64,000 nt of DNA from an uncultured Candidatus Poseidoniales archaeon (GTDB taxonomy: Archaea > Thermoplasmatota > Poseidoniia > Poseidoniales > Thalassarchaeaceae), in the NCBI GenBank assembly GCA_902625325.1, contig CACOAW010000005.1, positions 1-64,000 on the forward strand. The letters are read 5' to 3'. The notes below the pieces were generated by a model. The model did not search any database. It worked only from the letters and a program-made list of their open reading frames with translations, and was not told the origin of the DNA. How positions within the stretch are numbered: position 1 is the first letter of the stretch; each line of letters opens with the position of its first letter. The position numbers were made by a program, and so were the translations under genes. Of this stretch, positions 17,926-26,876 are shown piece by piece.

Positions 17926-19013
17926 CCGTGGCGACTCTCGAAGTCAGTCATGAAGGATGCGAGGGCTTCCACGCTCTCGATGGGGCACCCGTTGTACAGG
18001 CTGGCCCTAATCCCCCCGACGCTACGGTGGCCCTTCAGGCCGCCCATCCCGCTGTCTCCGGCCTCCTCCAGGAAGACCTGCTCCAGGCTCTCATCAGCCA
18101 GCCTCCATGTCACGTTCATCATCGATCTGCATCCGGAGTCGGCATGCGGCCTCCAGAAGTCGCTGGAGTCGAGTATGTCGTACAGAACCCCCGACTTCTC
18201 GCTGTTCCTACTTATGGCGCCCTCTAGCCCTCCGTTCCTCTCGACCCATGCTAGGACCCTGTCCAGGACGAAAATCCCGAATGTGTTGGGGGTGTTGAAC
18301 ATCGATCCCTTCGAGATGTGGGTTTGATAGTCCAACATTGTGGGCAGTCCTTCCTTGCATCTGCCAGAAGCCCAAGGCGAGAGAATTACCACGGTCACTC
18401 CGCTCGGTCCGAGGTTTTTCTGGGCACCAGCGTATATCAAATCGTGCTCCGAAACGTCGATCTTGGCACCGCAGATGTCCGAGCTGGCGTCGACTACCCT
18501 GGGCTTTCCGCCACTATCGGGGAGATGGTGGAACTGAGTCCCGAATAGCGTGTTGTTGGATGTGTAGTGAAGGTACTCAGCACCGTCCCTCACGGAATAA
18601 TCGCCGTCACTAGGTACGCTTCTGAATCCATCATCGGAATCGTCCCAAACGGCACTCGCGTCCCCGATCCTATTGGCCTCCACCAGCGCTTTCTTCGACC
18701 AGATTCCTGTGACCAGGTAGTCAGCCATCCCGCCCTCGCTCATCAGGTTCAGTGCACTCATGTAGAACTGGGTCGAGGCCCCCCCTTGGAGGAAAAGGAC
18801 CTTGTAATCATCGGGGATGGCAATCAAACCTCTAAGCCTGGACATGGCCGAGTCAATCACATCCTGGAAGGTTTGGCTCCTGTGTGACACCTCCATCAGT
18901 CCGAATCCGCTCCCGCCTAGGTTAGGGAGGGTTTCCGCAACCTCCTCTACGACCTCGAGTGGGAGAACGGCAGGACCCGCGCCGAAGTTGTGGATGCGAC
19001 CCGATGGCCCCAT
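17922..19013 (-). CDS. serC: Phosphoserine aminotransferase
   Basis: A 363-residue class V PLP transaminase making phosphoserine from 3-phosphohydroxypyruvate. The N-terminal FGAGPAVLP, VLFLQGGAS, the PLP lysine in YAGAQKNLGPSG and the C-terminal GMGGLKGHRSVGGIRASLYN all match SerC of the bacterial/eukaryotic type. It starts at ATG 19013. It is divergent from pdxT, which makes its cofactor, across about 80 bases. It is coupled to deoC downstream. Confidence 0.95.
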   Translation of the reverse strand: MGPSGRIHNFGAGPAVLPLEVVEEVAETLPNLGGSGFGLMEVSHRSQTFQDVIDSAMSRLRGLIAIPDDYKVLFLQGGASTQFYMSALNLMSEGGMADYLVTGIWSKKALVEANRIGDASAVWDDSDDGFRSVPSDGDYSVRDGAEYLHYTSNNTLFGTQFHHLPDSGGKPRVVDASSDICGAKIDVSEHDLIYAGAQKNLGPSGVTVVILSPWASGRCKEGLPTMLDYQTHISKGSMFNTPNTFGIFVLDRVLAWVERNGGLEGAISRNSEKSGVLYDILDSSDFWRPHADSGCRSMMNVTWRLADESLEQVFLEEAGDSGMGGLKGHRSVGGIRASLYNGCPIESVEALASFMTDFESRHG

Positions 19014-19093
19014 ACCAGCACGGGGCCACGGGCGGTCTTTCAGGCCATCGGATGAGCAACAGGGTTCATTTCTCGTTGTCCTGCCGCCGATTC

Positions 19094-19705
19094 GTGCTCC
19101 GTATCGGCCTGGTGATGCTCCAAGGCGCTCGCCACTCGCATATTGCGGCCCTCGAGCGGGCTTCTAAAGAGACAGGGATAGATATCGAGATACACGAATT
19201 GAGGAAATCATCGGACTTAGATTCCTCGGAAGCCCATGCGATGGTGATGCCCGGGGGAGAGTCAACAACCATGAGGCTGACAGGGAATGACCCGGTGTCA
19301 TCCCTCCTCCCAGCTGTCTTCGATTGGATAAGGGCTGACACAGAAAGGCCAGTGCTTGGTACCTGCGCTGGTGCCATCCTATTGGCCGAACCACGAGACG
19401 GAGGCGACCCCCTGGTCGATGCCAATATCGAGAGGAATGGCTTCGGAACCCAAGCCGACTCATTCCAGTCCAACATAGATGCCTTGGTTCTAGGGCGTGA
19501 ATTCCCAGGGATTTTCATCAGGGCCCCCAGATTCACCTCTTCTGGGGACAAGGCCCAGGTCACGGCTAAATTAGGCAATGAGGTCGTCGGAGTGATGACG
19601 AACAACCGGATGGCCCTTTCTTTCCACCCGGAACTGTCCGGAGACTCTGGGTTCCACGAATGGCTCCTCAGAACCGCGGAGAAACACGAGGCGGACTCAG
19701 AATGA
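19094..19705 (+). CDS. pdxT: Pyridoxal 5'-phosphate synthase, glutaminase subunit
   Basis: A 203-residue class I glutamine amidotransferase giving ammonia to PdxS for PLP synthesis. The GGEST loop, nucleophile in LGTCAGA and the histidine-glutamate pair in FHPEL are intact. I place the start at GTG 19094 (MLRIGLVMLQGARHSHI), matching the PdxT N-terminus; the frame stays open upstream without homology. Its TGA overlaps the ATG of the radical SAM gene. No pdxS lies in this window, which is unusual but not rare. Confidence 0.88.
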   Translation: MLRIGLVMLQGARHSHIAALERASKETGIDIEIHELRKSSDLDSSEAHAMVMPGGESTTMRLTGNDPVSSLLPAVFDWIRADTERPVLGTCAGAILLAEPRDGGDPLVDANIERNGFGTQADSFQSNIDALVLGREFPGIFIRAPRFTSSGDKAQVTAKLGNEVVGVMTNNRMALSFHPELSGDSGFHEWLLRTAEKHEADSE

Positions 19706-20841
19706 TGACCCTCCCTCTGATACCAACTCTCGCAGAGGCGCCCGACCTCTCGGATACGGAGGGGTGCATCCAATGCCAGATGGGCAGCAAAATGGTCCTC
19801 TTCATCACTGGGAATTGCCACTGGCAGTGCGATTATTGCCCCCTTTCGGAGACTCGTAGGGACATCGACTGGATGTTCGCCAATGAGCGTAGGTGCGAGA
19901 CCTTCGAAGAGGTTATTGAGGAGGCTAGGGCAATGAGGGCCACGGGAGCTGGAATTACCGGTGGCGACCCTCTAATGGCTAAGGAGAGAACACTAGAGGG
20001 GATATCCCGGTTGAAGTCCGAGTTCGGACCCGGCTTCCATCTTCACATGTACACGAGCATTCCATTCAACCCCGAACTAGCCAGGGAGTTTGCGGATGCC
20101 GGATTGGATGAGATACGATTCCACCTGCTGAGCCTGGATGCTGAGAGGTACCGTTCGACTATCTCAGCATGCTCCGAATCAGGCATTCTAACCGGGGTGG
20201 AGATTCCCTGTGAGCCAGACAGGAGAGAGGAGCTACTCTCCCTGCTGGAGAAATTGCGATCCTTTGACATCTCGTTCATGAACCTCAACGAACTGGAGAT
20301 TACGGTGGGCAACCATGAGAATATGGAGCTGAGAGGCTTCAACCTCTCCACAGAGATTACCGCCGGAGCCTCTGGTTCCAACGAATTGGCGTTGGACATG
20401 AAATCACGAGTCAATGCAGCAGAGCAGAGTCTACCGGATCCATTAGATGGCAGTAGCCGGGAACCCTATGGTTTCCACCTCAAGTTCTGCACTGCAGTAT
20501 TCAAGGACGCTGGACAACTAAGGCGCAGGTTCCTCAGAAGGGGTGAGTCTACGATATCCCCTCACGAAGTCCTGACCGAGGACGGCACTCTGATTTTCGG
20601 AGCTATCGATGCCGATAAAATCTCTAAAGACGATTGGATTTCGGAAATCACCCAGGAGACCGGTCTGCCGCGGAGATTCCTTCTTTGGGATGACGATAAC
20701 GACCGGATCGAGATGCCCCTGGTCGTAGCCGAGGACATAGCCGAGCATGTAGAAAGCCCCGTTTTCATGATCGAGGTGCTCCCCACTCACGAGAGGACCG
20801 AGGTCACGGCAGTAAGGCTGAATAGTTTCGAAGAGGAGTAG
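19702..20841 (+). CDS. Radical SAM protein of unknown substrate
   Basis: A 379-residue radical SAM enzyme. The 4Fe-4S site is C-x3-C-x2-C (CHWQCDYC), preceded by an extra GCIQC pair near residue 20 and followed by a GIT-GGDPL (GGE-like) SAM motif. The barrel continues to about residue 220. The C-terminal 150 residues are not assignable. It resembles archaeal activase-like or tRNA/cofactor-modifying radical SAM proteins. The ATG at 19702 overlaps pdxT (ATGA) and GDPD follows after 6 bases, so this is one operon. Confidence 0.78.
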   Translation: MMTLPLIPTLAEAPDLSDTEGCIQCQMGSKMVLFITGNCHWQCDYCPLSETRRDIDWMFANERRCETFEEVIEEARAMRATGAGITGGDPLMAKERTLEGISRLKSEFGPGFHLHMYTSIPFNPELAREFADAGLDEIRFHLLSLDAERYRSTISACSESGILTGVEIPCEPDRREELLSLLEKLRSFDISFMNLNELEITVGNHENMELRGFNLSTEITAGASGSNELALDMKSRVNAAEQSLPDPLDGSSREPYGFHLKFCTAVFKDAGQLRRRFLRRGESTISPHEVLTEDGTLIFGAIDADKISKDDWISEITQETGLPRRFLLWDDDNDRIEMPLVVAEDIAEHVESPVFMIEVLPTHERTEVTAVRLNSFEEE

Positions 20842-20847
20842 GTCGGA

Positions 20848-21423
20848 ATGAAGAATTCTGGACACAGGCTAGGTGCCTCTGGAACGAGTACTGAGAACAC
20901 GCTTGAGGGATATCGAGAATCCTTGGGAAAGCCAGGAATGAGAGGCTTCAGATACTGGGAGTTCGACATACGAGAATCCTCGGACGGAATCATCTTCGTC
21001 TTCCACGATGATACCATAAGCGTAAGCGGCAAACATTCCAAGACTTCACAGATGACATTCTCGGAAATCAAGAAGGCTGGACTTCAGCAGGGCATTTCGA
21101 TCCCGCTCTTCTCGGAAGTCTGCGATGAACTTGGTGAAACAGCGGAGACGGTGATGGTAGAGATAAAGCACCTGAATTCGGAAAACGGTCGGTCCGAAGT
21201 CCTGGAAGCGCTCCGGAGCAGAGGCAACTGGAAGGCAATGGCGACCCCAGAGAGGTTCTCCCGCACATTCCCCTCAGATATCAGGGAAGATTGGGGGGCT
21301 AGATTTGAGTTGGCCGGGGTGGAGCTTGTCCGAGTCGGTCGCCACAGGGTGAACCTCTTCGATGCATGCAAGTCCCGTATGGGTTGGTTCTTCGCACAGC
21401 CTAGGTGGCTGTTTGGCATGTGA
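20848..21423 (+). CDS. Glycerophosphodiester phosphodiesterase domain protein
   Basis: A 191-residue GDPD-family protein. The metal/acid-base signature is readable in order: GHRLGA, ENT, EFDIRES and HDD. A conserved EIK (VMVEIKH) follows. These enzymes hydrolyse glycerophosphodiesters released from lipids. At 191 residues it is shorter than typical GDPDs (about 240), missing some late barrel strands, though the catalytic core is present. It is fourth-to-last in the pdxT operon direction, spaced 6 bases after the radical SAM gene. Confidence 0.8.
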   Translation: MKNSGHRLGASGTSTENTLEGYRESLGKPGMRGFRYWEFDIRESSDGIIFVFHDDTISVSGKHSKTSQMTFSEIKKAGLQQGISIPLFSEVCDELGETAETVMVEIKHLNSENGRSEVLEALRSRGNWKAMATPERFSRTFPSDIREDWGARFELAGVELVRVGRHRVNLFDACKSRMGWFFAQPRWLFGM

Positions 21424-21435
21424 AACCTCCTCAAG

Positions 21436-23301
21436 TTGATATGTCCCCGACTCCCAAAGTCCATCGTGCCGGTCAGGAGGCCAGACCCCGACAACCCAAA
21501 GGTGAACCCCTACCGGAGGCTTTCCGCATCTCAGGTCAACGCATGGAGGAAGTGTCCTAGGCTTTGGTACTACGGGTGGATGGCTAGACTAAAATCGCCC
21601 CTTCCTCCCCAGATTCTGAGGGGAAACGCGGTAGAAGAGTGTGTATGCAGGGTTCTGAGGGAGTCTCCCACTCTAATGACTGCCGACTCACGCTCCTCGA
21701 TGACCTCGCCTCTATCAGAAGACGGATCCCCGGACTGGGACAGCCAAGACTTCTGGGTAGGGCCTGGCCTTCCCTTACTAGATCCATCCTCGATTCCAGA
21801 TGATCGAGAGTCGTTGAACTCCTGGGCCTCGTCGAGGGCAGACGCACACTTCGATAGGTGCTGGGAGTCTGCGATAGCGGACTGGGAGTCCAGCCCGAAT
21901 AGGGTAGGCTCAGCAGATGACATCGACAAGCATGAGGGAAGGGACATGGTTGAGGCCGCGATCAAACTGCACCTCGATGAGGTCCAATCATGCATGGAGT
22001 CGGGAGGGGGCCCGACTCTGGACGTTTGGAGATCAGGCACCAGAGAAGAATGGCCCGCTCCCGATGGTTTCCCTCGTCAATGGGACAAGCCTCACCCAGC
22101 AGCAGGTAGCGGCCCGATAACATGGGCGGAGGCATGGGAGGTCTCCAGACCTTGGTTCGTGGACCCCGATGCTAAGTCCTTCACCCAGACAAGCGCTCAC
22201 CCTGGCGAGTGGTTCCAGGGAGAGTACGACATGGTTTACCGATGGAGCGGGACTCCCAAAATCGTCGACCTCAAGGCTTCGATTGGAAAAGGCGACCGTT
22301 CGGGCGACTACCTCGATCAACTGCAGATGTACGCGTGGTTGTGGTGGGAGACCCACGACAGGGAGGAGCAGGTAGAGGGCCTGGAAATCTGGTACCTCGG
22401 GACAGGGACTGTGAAGCAAGTCACCCCCCCCTCAGAGGAAGAGATGGATGCCCTGGACTCAGAGCTGGAGGGGCTCTACGGGAAGATTCACTCCAGGGAC
22501 CCTTCAATCGAAGAGTGCCCGCCCGAACCCTCTCCGCTACGTTTCTTCGAGAGGGGAGGGGTTCCCGCCGATATCCCTGTCCACGCCGATGAGAGGGCTA
22601 GATGCACCAGATGCGACTACAGTGGTATTTGCGATGGCTCGGACCACGACATCGAACTCCCCCTGGAGACCAGGGTGGAGAGATTCGGCCATGCATGGCC
22701 AGTCACTCCGATAGGCGAAATTGAAACCCGTGCGAGCGTCATAGGAGAAGTCGTGGGTCTTCAAGGGCCAGAGATTATCGAAGACGGCTCAGTAAGCCTT
22801 GAGTTCACCCTCCAGGATGGCTATGACAGGGCACGCGTGAGACCCTCTAGACAGGGAAACCCTACTCGGGTGACCAGGACAATAAAAGAGGGCTCGCGCG
22901 TTAGGATTGACGACGGGATGCCGTCCCTGTGGCGAGGCCAGTTGCAGATAGACCTGGATGGGAACTCCTCCGTATCAATGGCCTCGGAGGGCGACTCCGC
23001 CCCTGTGGTTGAGGTGGAAACTCGCGTGAGCGTGGTGGGTAGGGTATGGTCGATAGACGCATATCCAAACGGCGTGGATGTTAACCGCTGGTCTATCACG
23101 CTGATGGACAAGACCGGCTCGGCAGCCTCGGTCGCGTTCAGGCAGTTCGTCCCGGTCTCTGCAGCCGCCATTTCGAGAGGGGACGAGATCGCAATACTGA
23201 ACGGCGAGGTGGGCGAATGGGCCGGACGCCCCCAGGTGAGGATAGGTCCCGGTGCCAGGGTAGTGATTCTCAGGCACTCGGAAGATACGCCCGGTTTCTG
23301 A
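21436..23301 (+). CDS. PD-(D/E)XK nuclease (RecB/Cas4-like) with tandem OB-type repeats
   Basis: 621 residues. The N-terminal SASQVNAWRKCPRLWYY and the core motif PKIVDLKAS followed by LQMYAWLWW are typical of RecB/Cas4/Dna2-like nucleases. The first cysteine (RKCPR) plus the late cluster C-T-R-C...GIC would bind an Fe-S cluster. The last 200 residues contain two related beta-rich repeats, each beginning ETR(A/V)SV(I/V)G, resembling OB folds for single-stranded DNA. The start (TTG 21436) is tentative; GTG 21466 is possible. It probably acts in replication or repair. Confidence 0.8.
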   Translation: MICPRLPKSIVPVRRPDPDNPKVNPYRRLSASQVNAWRKCPRLWYYGWMARLKSPLPPQILRGNAVEECVCRVLRESPTLMTADSRSSMTSPLSEDGSPDWDSQDFWVGPGLPLLDPSSIPDDRESLNSWASSRADAHFDRCWESAIADWESSPNRVGSADDIDKHEGRDMVEAAIKLHLDEVQSCMESGGGPTLDVWRSGTREEWPAPDGFPRQWDKPHPAAGSGPITWAEAWEVSRPWFVDPDAKSFTQTSAHPGEWFQGEYDMVYRWSGTPKIVDLKASIGKGDRSGDYLDQLQMYAWLWWETHDREEQVEGLEIWYLGTGTVKQVTPPSEEEMDALDSELEGLYGKIHSRDPSIEECPPEPSPLRFFERGGVPADIPVHADERARCTRCDYSGICDGSDHDIELPLETRVERFGHAWPVTPIGEIETRASVIGEVVGLQGPEIIEDGSVSLEFTLQDGYDRARVRPSRQGNPTRVTRTIKEGSRVRIDDGMPSLWRGQLQIDLDGNSSVSMASEGDSAPVVEVETRVSVVGRVWSIDAYPNGVDVNRWSITLMDKTGSAASVAFRQFVPVSAAAISRGDEIAILNGEVGEWAGRPQVRIGPGARVVILRHSEDTPGF

Positions 23302-23303
23302 TC

Positions 23304-24008
23304 CTACTGACTCCGATCCGGCAAGAAAGGAATCAACTGGTTCGCCAAGGATTGGATGTTCCTGGTCTGAATCCAGACAGAGCCGGAACCGTGGAAGTCC
23401 AATGTGAAGCCCTCTCCGCCAAAAAAGAACGAACCCAGTCCCTTGACCTTGGAGATTTGGTAATTGAGTCCCTCGGAGAAAGCCACCACGTGACCGTTGT
23501 CTATCTTGATGGGCTTGTCCGGGGTGACTTCTATCTCCTTCATAGCCCCGTAAGACGTGAAGAAAACACTTCCTGGGACATCGGCAGCCTCTGCACGCAG
23601 GAAGAAAGCCCCTTCCCGCGAGAATAGAGATTTTGCCCCCTGGAATTTCGTCGATGTATCCACATTGATAGTCGAGGCCATGAATGCACCACCCTGCATG
23701 TAGAAACTCTGTCCGGGATCCAGGTCGAATGTCTCAATATCTCCGGGTGAAGAGGGAGCCAGGGATATCCATCCCCCAGAAGGTCCTGCAGTGTACGTGT
23801 TCACGAAGAATGACTCGCCCCCGAAGGCACTCTTCATCATGCTCTTCATGAAGCCGCCAAGACCTCCTCCGCCGCCCATCCCTGTCTTCATCTCCAGACC
23901 CTCGGACTGTGCTACCATTGCTCCGGGCTCGACCTTAATTTGCTCTCCTGGTGCCAGATTCGCTGTCATCATAGTAAATGCTGGGCCATACTCGCTCTCA
24001 ATTTCCAT
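23304..24008 (-). CDS. AIM24/TIGR00266 family protein
   Basis: A 234-residue beta-rich protein with the family pattern: EYGPAFTM start, APGEQIKVEPGAMVAQ, a glycine-rich segment GMGGGGGLGG, then GESFFVNTY and DLDPGQSFYMQGGAFMAS. AIM24-type proteins are widespread, probably trimeric, and have no proven activity in prokaryotes. It starts at ATG 24008 and ends two bases from the convergent nuclease gene. Confidence 0.87.
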   Translation of the reverse strand: MEIESEYGPAFTMMTANLAPGEQIKVEPGAMVAQSEGLEMKTGMGGGGGLGGFMKSMMKSAFGGESFFVNTYTAGPSGGWISLAPSSPGDIETFDLDPGQSFYMQGGAFMASTINVDTSTKFQGAKSLFSREGAFFLRAEAADVPGSVFFTSYGAMKEIEVTPDKPIKIDNGHVVAFSEGLNYQISKVKGLGSFFFGGEGFTLDFHGSGSVWIQTRNIQSLANQLIPFLPDRSQ

Positions 24009-24066
24009 AGTATAACCGAATAACTCGCGCTCAAAAGCCTACTCCTTGATCAAGATGGAACGAAGA

Positions 24067-24152
24067 TGGCGCCGAGAGAGGGATTTGAACCCCCGCGTCC
24101 AATGGACAGTGGATTTCGAATCCACCGCAATACCGGGCTATGCGATCTCGGC
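24067..24152 (-). tRNA. tRNA-Ser(CGA)
   Basis: A class II tRNA on the minus strand: acceptor GCCGAGA/TCTCGGC, anticodon stem GTGGA/TCCAC with loop TTCGAAA (anticodon CGA), a long variable arm (TGTCCATTGGACG), T-loop TTCAAAT, discriminator G and an encoded CCA. No intron. Confidence 0.96.
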
Positions 24153-24207
24153 AGCGAACTCCCCACCTGCGAATCAGACATAAGGCTGACCCGGCCCCAT
24201 ATGACTC

Positions 24208-24408
24208 GTGAGAGTCGAGATCCAGCACGAGGGCAAATCACTAGAGGTGGAGTCTAGCAAGCCGATTACCATTAACGAGGTCCTGGAGAAGTTGGAGATA
24301 CCCCCTTCCACCGTTCTTGCCGTACAAGGTCAGACCATACTTCCGCACACATCCCTCATCAAGGATGATGTCAAGTTGGAATTGGTGGTCGTCTCCTCGG
24401 GCGGATGA
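24208..24408 (+). CDS. Ubiquitin-like small archaeal modifier/sulfur carrier (SAMP/ThiS/MoaD type)
   Basis: A 66-residue beta-grasp protein ending in VVSSGG, the exposed diglycine needed for adenylation by an E1-like enzyme. The TINEVLEKL and PPSTVLAVQG segments fit ThiS/Urm1/SAMP2-like proteins. It could donate sulfur for tRNA thiolation or thiamin/molybdopterin synthesis, or be conjugated to proteins; sequence alone does not separate these. It starts at GTG 24208, directly after tRNA-Ser on the other strand. Confidence 0.85.
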   Translation: MRVEIQHEGKSLEVESSKPITINEVLEKLEIPPSTVLAVQGQTILPHTSLIKDDVKLELVVVSSGG

Positions 24409-24471
24409 GGAAGCCCCATTGCACTATGAAAGGCTAGGAATCTTCAATAATGACGAACACCAGAAGGAGAC

Positions 24472-24603
24472 ATGAACCCAAGAACACAGAAGGGCCAGAG
24501 GAAGGTCAGCCAGATGGTCAAGAAAATGAGGCCGAAGAAGAAGACGAGAGTCGAGAAGGCAGATCCATCATGCGATAACCCAGGTTGTGGGTGCGGCAAC
24601 TAG
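24472..24603 (+). CDS. 43-residue basic protein with C-terminal cysteine cluster
   Basis: A small ORF with an excellent AAGGAGA ribosome site 1-2 bases from ATG 24472. The first 29 residues are strongly basic (MVKKMRPKKKTRVEK). The last ten contain three cysteines as C-x4-C-x-C (SCDNPGCGCGN). It could bind RNA and a metal ion, as small ribosome-associated proteins do. I do not recognise a family. Confidence 0.55.
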   Translation: MNPRTQKGQRKVSQMVKKMRPKKKTRVEKADPSCDNPGCGCGN

Positions 24604-24654
24604 TCAGCATCCGCTCCGAGTAAACTCATAGAGCGACAGTACTGTTGCACGCCC

Positions 24655-25269
24655 ATGCAGGTAGGAAGGCCAGATTGGTGGGATGACGCCACCGCTCAAC
24701 TATCCCGAGATCCGCTGATCGGCGGCATCGTTAAGAAATTCGATGGGGAGGGGCTGTCCGGAAGGGGCGAACTATTCCAGACCCTGGTAAGGAGCATAGT
24801 CGGTCAGCAGATTTCCGTGATGGCTGCCGATGCGGTACACGGTCGATTGGAGGAGATTAGCGGTGGTGAGATTACCAAGGAGGCACTTAGTGCCCTACCT
24901 TTTGACGCGTTACTGTCCTGCGGACTCTCCAGGCAGAAGAGCCAGTACATTCTCGGTATTGCCAACGATGAAACCCCACTTCTCCCAGACGGTTACGAGG
25001 AATTGGATGATGAATCTCTAATCAGGCATCTCGTGAAATTCAAGGGAGTTGGGCCCTGGACCGCGGAGATGATGCTCATATTCTCGCTTATGAGGCCGGA
25101 TGTTCTGAGCCTGGGGGACTTGGGGGTTGTCAAGGGAATCAGGATGCTTGACCCACAGGCCCAATCCAAGAGCGAGATGCTGGCGGTGGCAGATGCCTGG
25201 AGGCCATACCGGAGTGCTGCTTGCTGGTTCCTCTGGAGGTCTTTGGACCCAGTTCCAGTAGAGTACTGA
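24655..25269 (+). CDS. DNA-3-methyladenine glycosylase II (AlkA-like, HhH-GPD)
   Basis: A 204-residue HhH-GPD glycosylase lacking the N-terminal TBP-like domain of E. coli AlkA. The motif SIVGQQIS, the helix-hairpin-helix KFKGVGPWTAEM and the catalytic aspartate region (LSLGDLG) are clear. It excises alkylated purines in base-excision repair. It starts at ATG 24655, 51 bases after the small basic protein. Confidence 0.88.
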   Translation: MQVGRPDWWDDATAQLSRDPLIGGIVKKFDGEGLSGRGELFQTLVRSIVGQQISVMAADAVHGRLEEISGGEITKEALSALPFDALLSCGLSRQKSQYILGIANDETPLLPDGYEELDDESLIRHLVKFKGVGPWTAEMMLIFSLMRPDVLSLGDLGVVKGIRMLDPQAQSKSEMLAVADAWRPYRSAACWFLWRSLDPVPVEY

Positions 25270-25315
25270 ACACGAAACACGAGAACATTAACCCAACGAA
25301 TCATCTGGAACCGTC

Positions 25316-25917
25316 ATGGAACAGGCAGGGGGGGGGCTAGGCAACATTCTGTTCTTGGGAAGACTTTCCACTGGGGGTTCATCGTCCTTTACGCATATGG
25401 GGTTTTCAAGCAGATCGACGAGTTGGAGGAGCTCGAGGACCCCGCGTTGTTAGCATTCGAGGTTGCCTTCGCTGCAGTCTTCCTTGGTATTGTGATGATT
25501 AGGTACTCCTACATGAGAAGGTTCGAGACTTTCATGGGCGCCACTGAACCGGTCCCTCTCGCCCATCGCTATCTGGCAAAGGGGATCCACACGTCGATGT
25601 ACCTATGCCTCGCTATGCTGCCCCTTTCGGGGCTTCTGATAGCCGTTTTGTTCACACAGGGAATTAAGGACGGGCCTTTGCAGGACTTCTCTCTCGCTTT
25701 GCACGAGATATCAGCCTCACTGAGTTATCTACTGATTGCTGTGCATGTCGGTGCTGCAATTTGGTCTAGGGTCAAGGGAGAGGGGGTTTGGACATCCATG
25801 GTGCCAATATGGAAGGAGGAAGGGGCCTCAAGAAACGAGTTCGTTACCAGAATTTCAAAACTGGAGAACGAGTTCTTCAACCAAGCAGAGAAGGCCCTCA
25901 CATCACAGAATGAGTAG
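25316..25917 (+). CDS. Cytochrome b561-family protein, frameshifted at a G9 tract
   Basis: The main frame (from TTG 25423, 164 residues) contains spans 2-4 of a b561-type diheme protein with histidines in AHRYLAKGIH, LHEISAS and AVHVGAAI. Reading upstream in that frame gives GKTFHWGFIVLYAYG, the expected first span with its heme histidine, but no start codon. A good ATG (25316) lies one frame off, separated by a run of nine G (25328-25336). One extra G would join them into a protein of about 200 residues. A sequencing error, mutation or phase variation are all possible. Electron partner unknown. Confidence 0.7.
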
Positions 25918-25984
25918 GGAAAACCCAGTCAAAACTGGTTACGGGAAACAGAAGCTTAAGTCTGTCCTGCTCGGTAGCCTAAAC

Positions 25985-26698
25985 ATGCCCTCAACCAAAC
26001 TTCCACTGTTTATTCTTGGACCCGACTTCATGCCCATGTCCAGCACATCTCTCAGGGTATTCGAACCACGTTACAAACAAATGATGGACGACTGCATCTT
26101 GGACAGCAAGCCGTTCGGCTACATCACCTATGATCCGGATACAGAGGATATCGGCGGTTGGACGCAGCCCGCGAAGTACGGTGTTTTGGTCGAGATCGAG
26201 GATTACCAGGAGTCAGGCTCGAACATCATGATCAACATCATCTCAGGAAGGAGGTTCAAGTCAACACAGGTAATCCAACCAGTGCTCGACAATGATGTTT
26301 CGGGAACCCACTTTCCCGCCGTGGACGAGCTGATGGAAAAGGCGGACAACCCAGTAGATGGGAAACTCTACCTCAGGTGTGAGGCCGAGGTCATGGAGCC
26401 GATAGTGCATAACCACGACCAGCAGGACTTCGAGTCGTTCGTCGGCTACATCTCCCCCCTATCCAACCTGATCATGGTGAGCTGCATGTACAGGGGGCAG
26501 CAGATGGACTACGAGGACAGTGTTTCATCCGTTGATCCGCAGGAGCAGGAGCTTTTCCTCTGGCAGGTCTCAGCCTCATTATGCAGCTCAGTTAAGGTAC
26601 AGCAGCAAATGCTCGCATCCGTGACAACTACCGAACTTATGCAGGTCTGCATCGAGGCTGCCAACGATATAATCCAAGTCATCTCCGAGGATGAGTAG
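25985..26698 (+). CDS. LON substrate-binding domain protein
   Basis: A 237-residue protein with a stand-alone Lon N-terminal (LON/PUA-like) domain: KLPLFILGPDFMPMSS, then LRVFEPRYKQMMDDC, then KYGVLVEIEDY. There is no ATPase or protease part. Such proteins bind misfolded or specific proteins, but their partners are unknown. I use ATG 25985, placing LPLF near the N-terminus as in relatives. An upstream ATG overlapping the cytochrome stop would add 25 residues. Confidence 0.83.
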   Translation: MPSTKLPLFILGPDFMPMSSTSLRVFEPRYKQMMDDCILDSKPFGYITYDPDTEDIGGWTQPAKYGVLVEIEDYQESGSNIMINIISGRRFKSTQVIQPVLDNDVSGTHFPAVDELMEKADNPVDGKLYLRCEAEVMEPIVHNHDQQDFESFVGYISPLSNLIMVSCMYRGQQMDYEDSVSSVDPQEQELFLWQVSASLCSSVKVQQQMLASVTTTELMQVCIEAANDIIQVISEDE

Positions 26699-26753
26699 CT
26701 CTCCAACTCGCCCACAGCGACGCGCCACTGAATAGCGAATAGATGATATTGCG

Positions 26754-26855
26754 ATGACCAGTGAAATATTCATGAAGAGATCAATAGAAATCATCGTGAG
26801 CATCATCGCACTGTTTGTCGTTTGGAATGAACGTTCCGACTCAGGAGTAATCTAG
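26754..26855 (+). CDS. Putative 33-residue single-span membrane peptide
   Basis: ATG to TAG, 33 residues, with one hydrophobic segment (IIVSIIALFVVW) between charged ends. No clear ribosome site and no recognised family. An internal ATG at 26772 would give 27 residues. Included because the region is otherwise empty. Confidence 0.25.
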   Translation: MTSEIFMKRSIEIIVSIIALFVVWNERSDSGVI

Positions 26856-26876
26856 TCTGCTGAATGCCACCTTTGA

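Noticed and set aside
21436..23301. A cas4 gene belonging to a CRISPR system
   Set aside because: No repeats, spacers or other cas genes anywhere in the window; the OB-type C-terminus also differs from Cas4.
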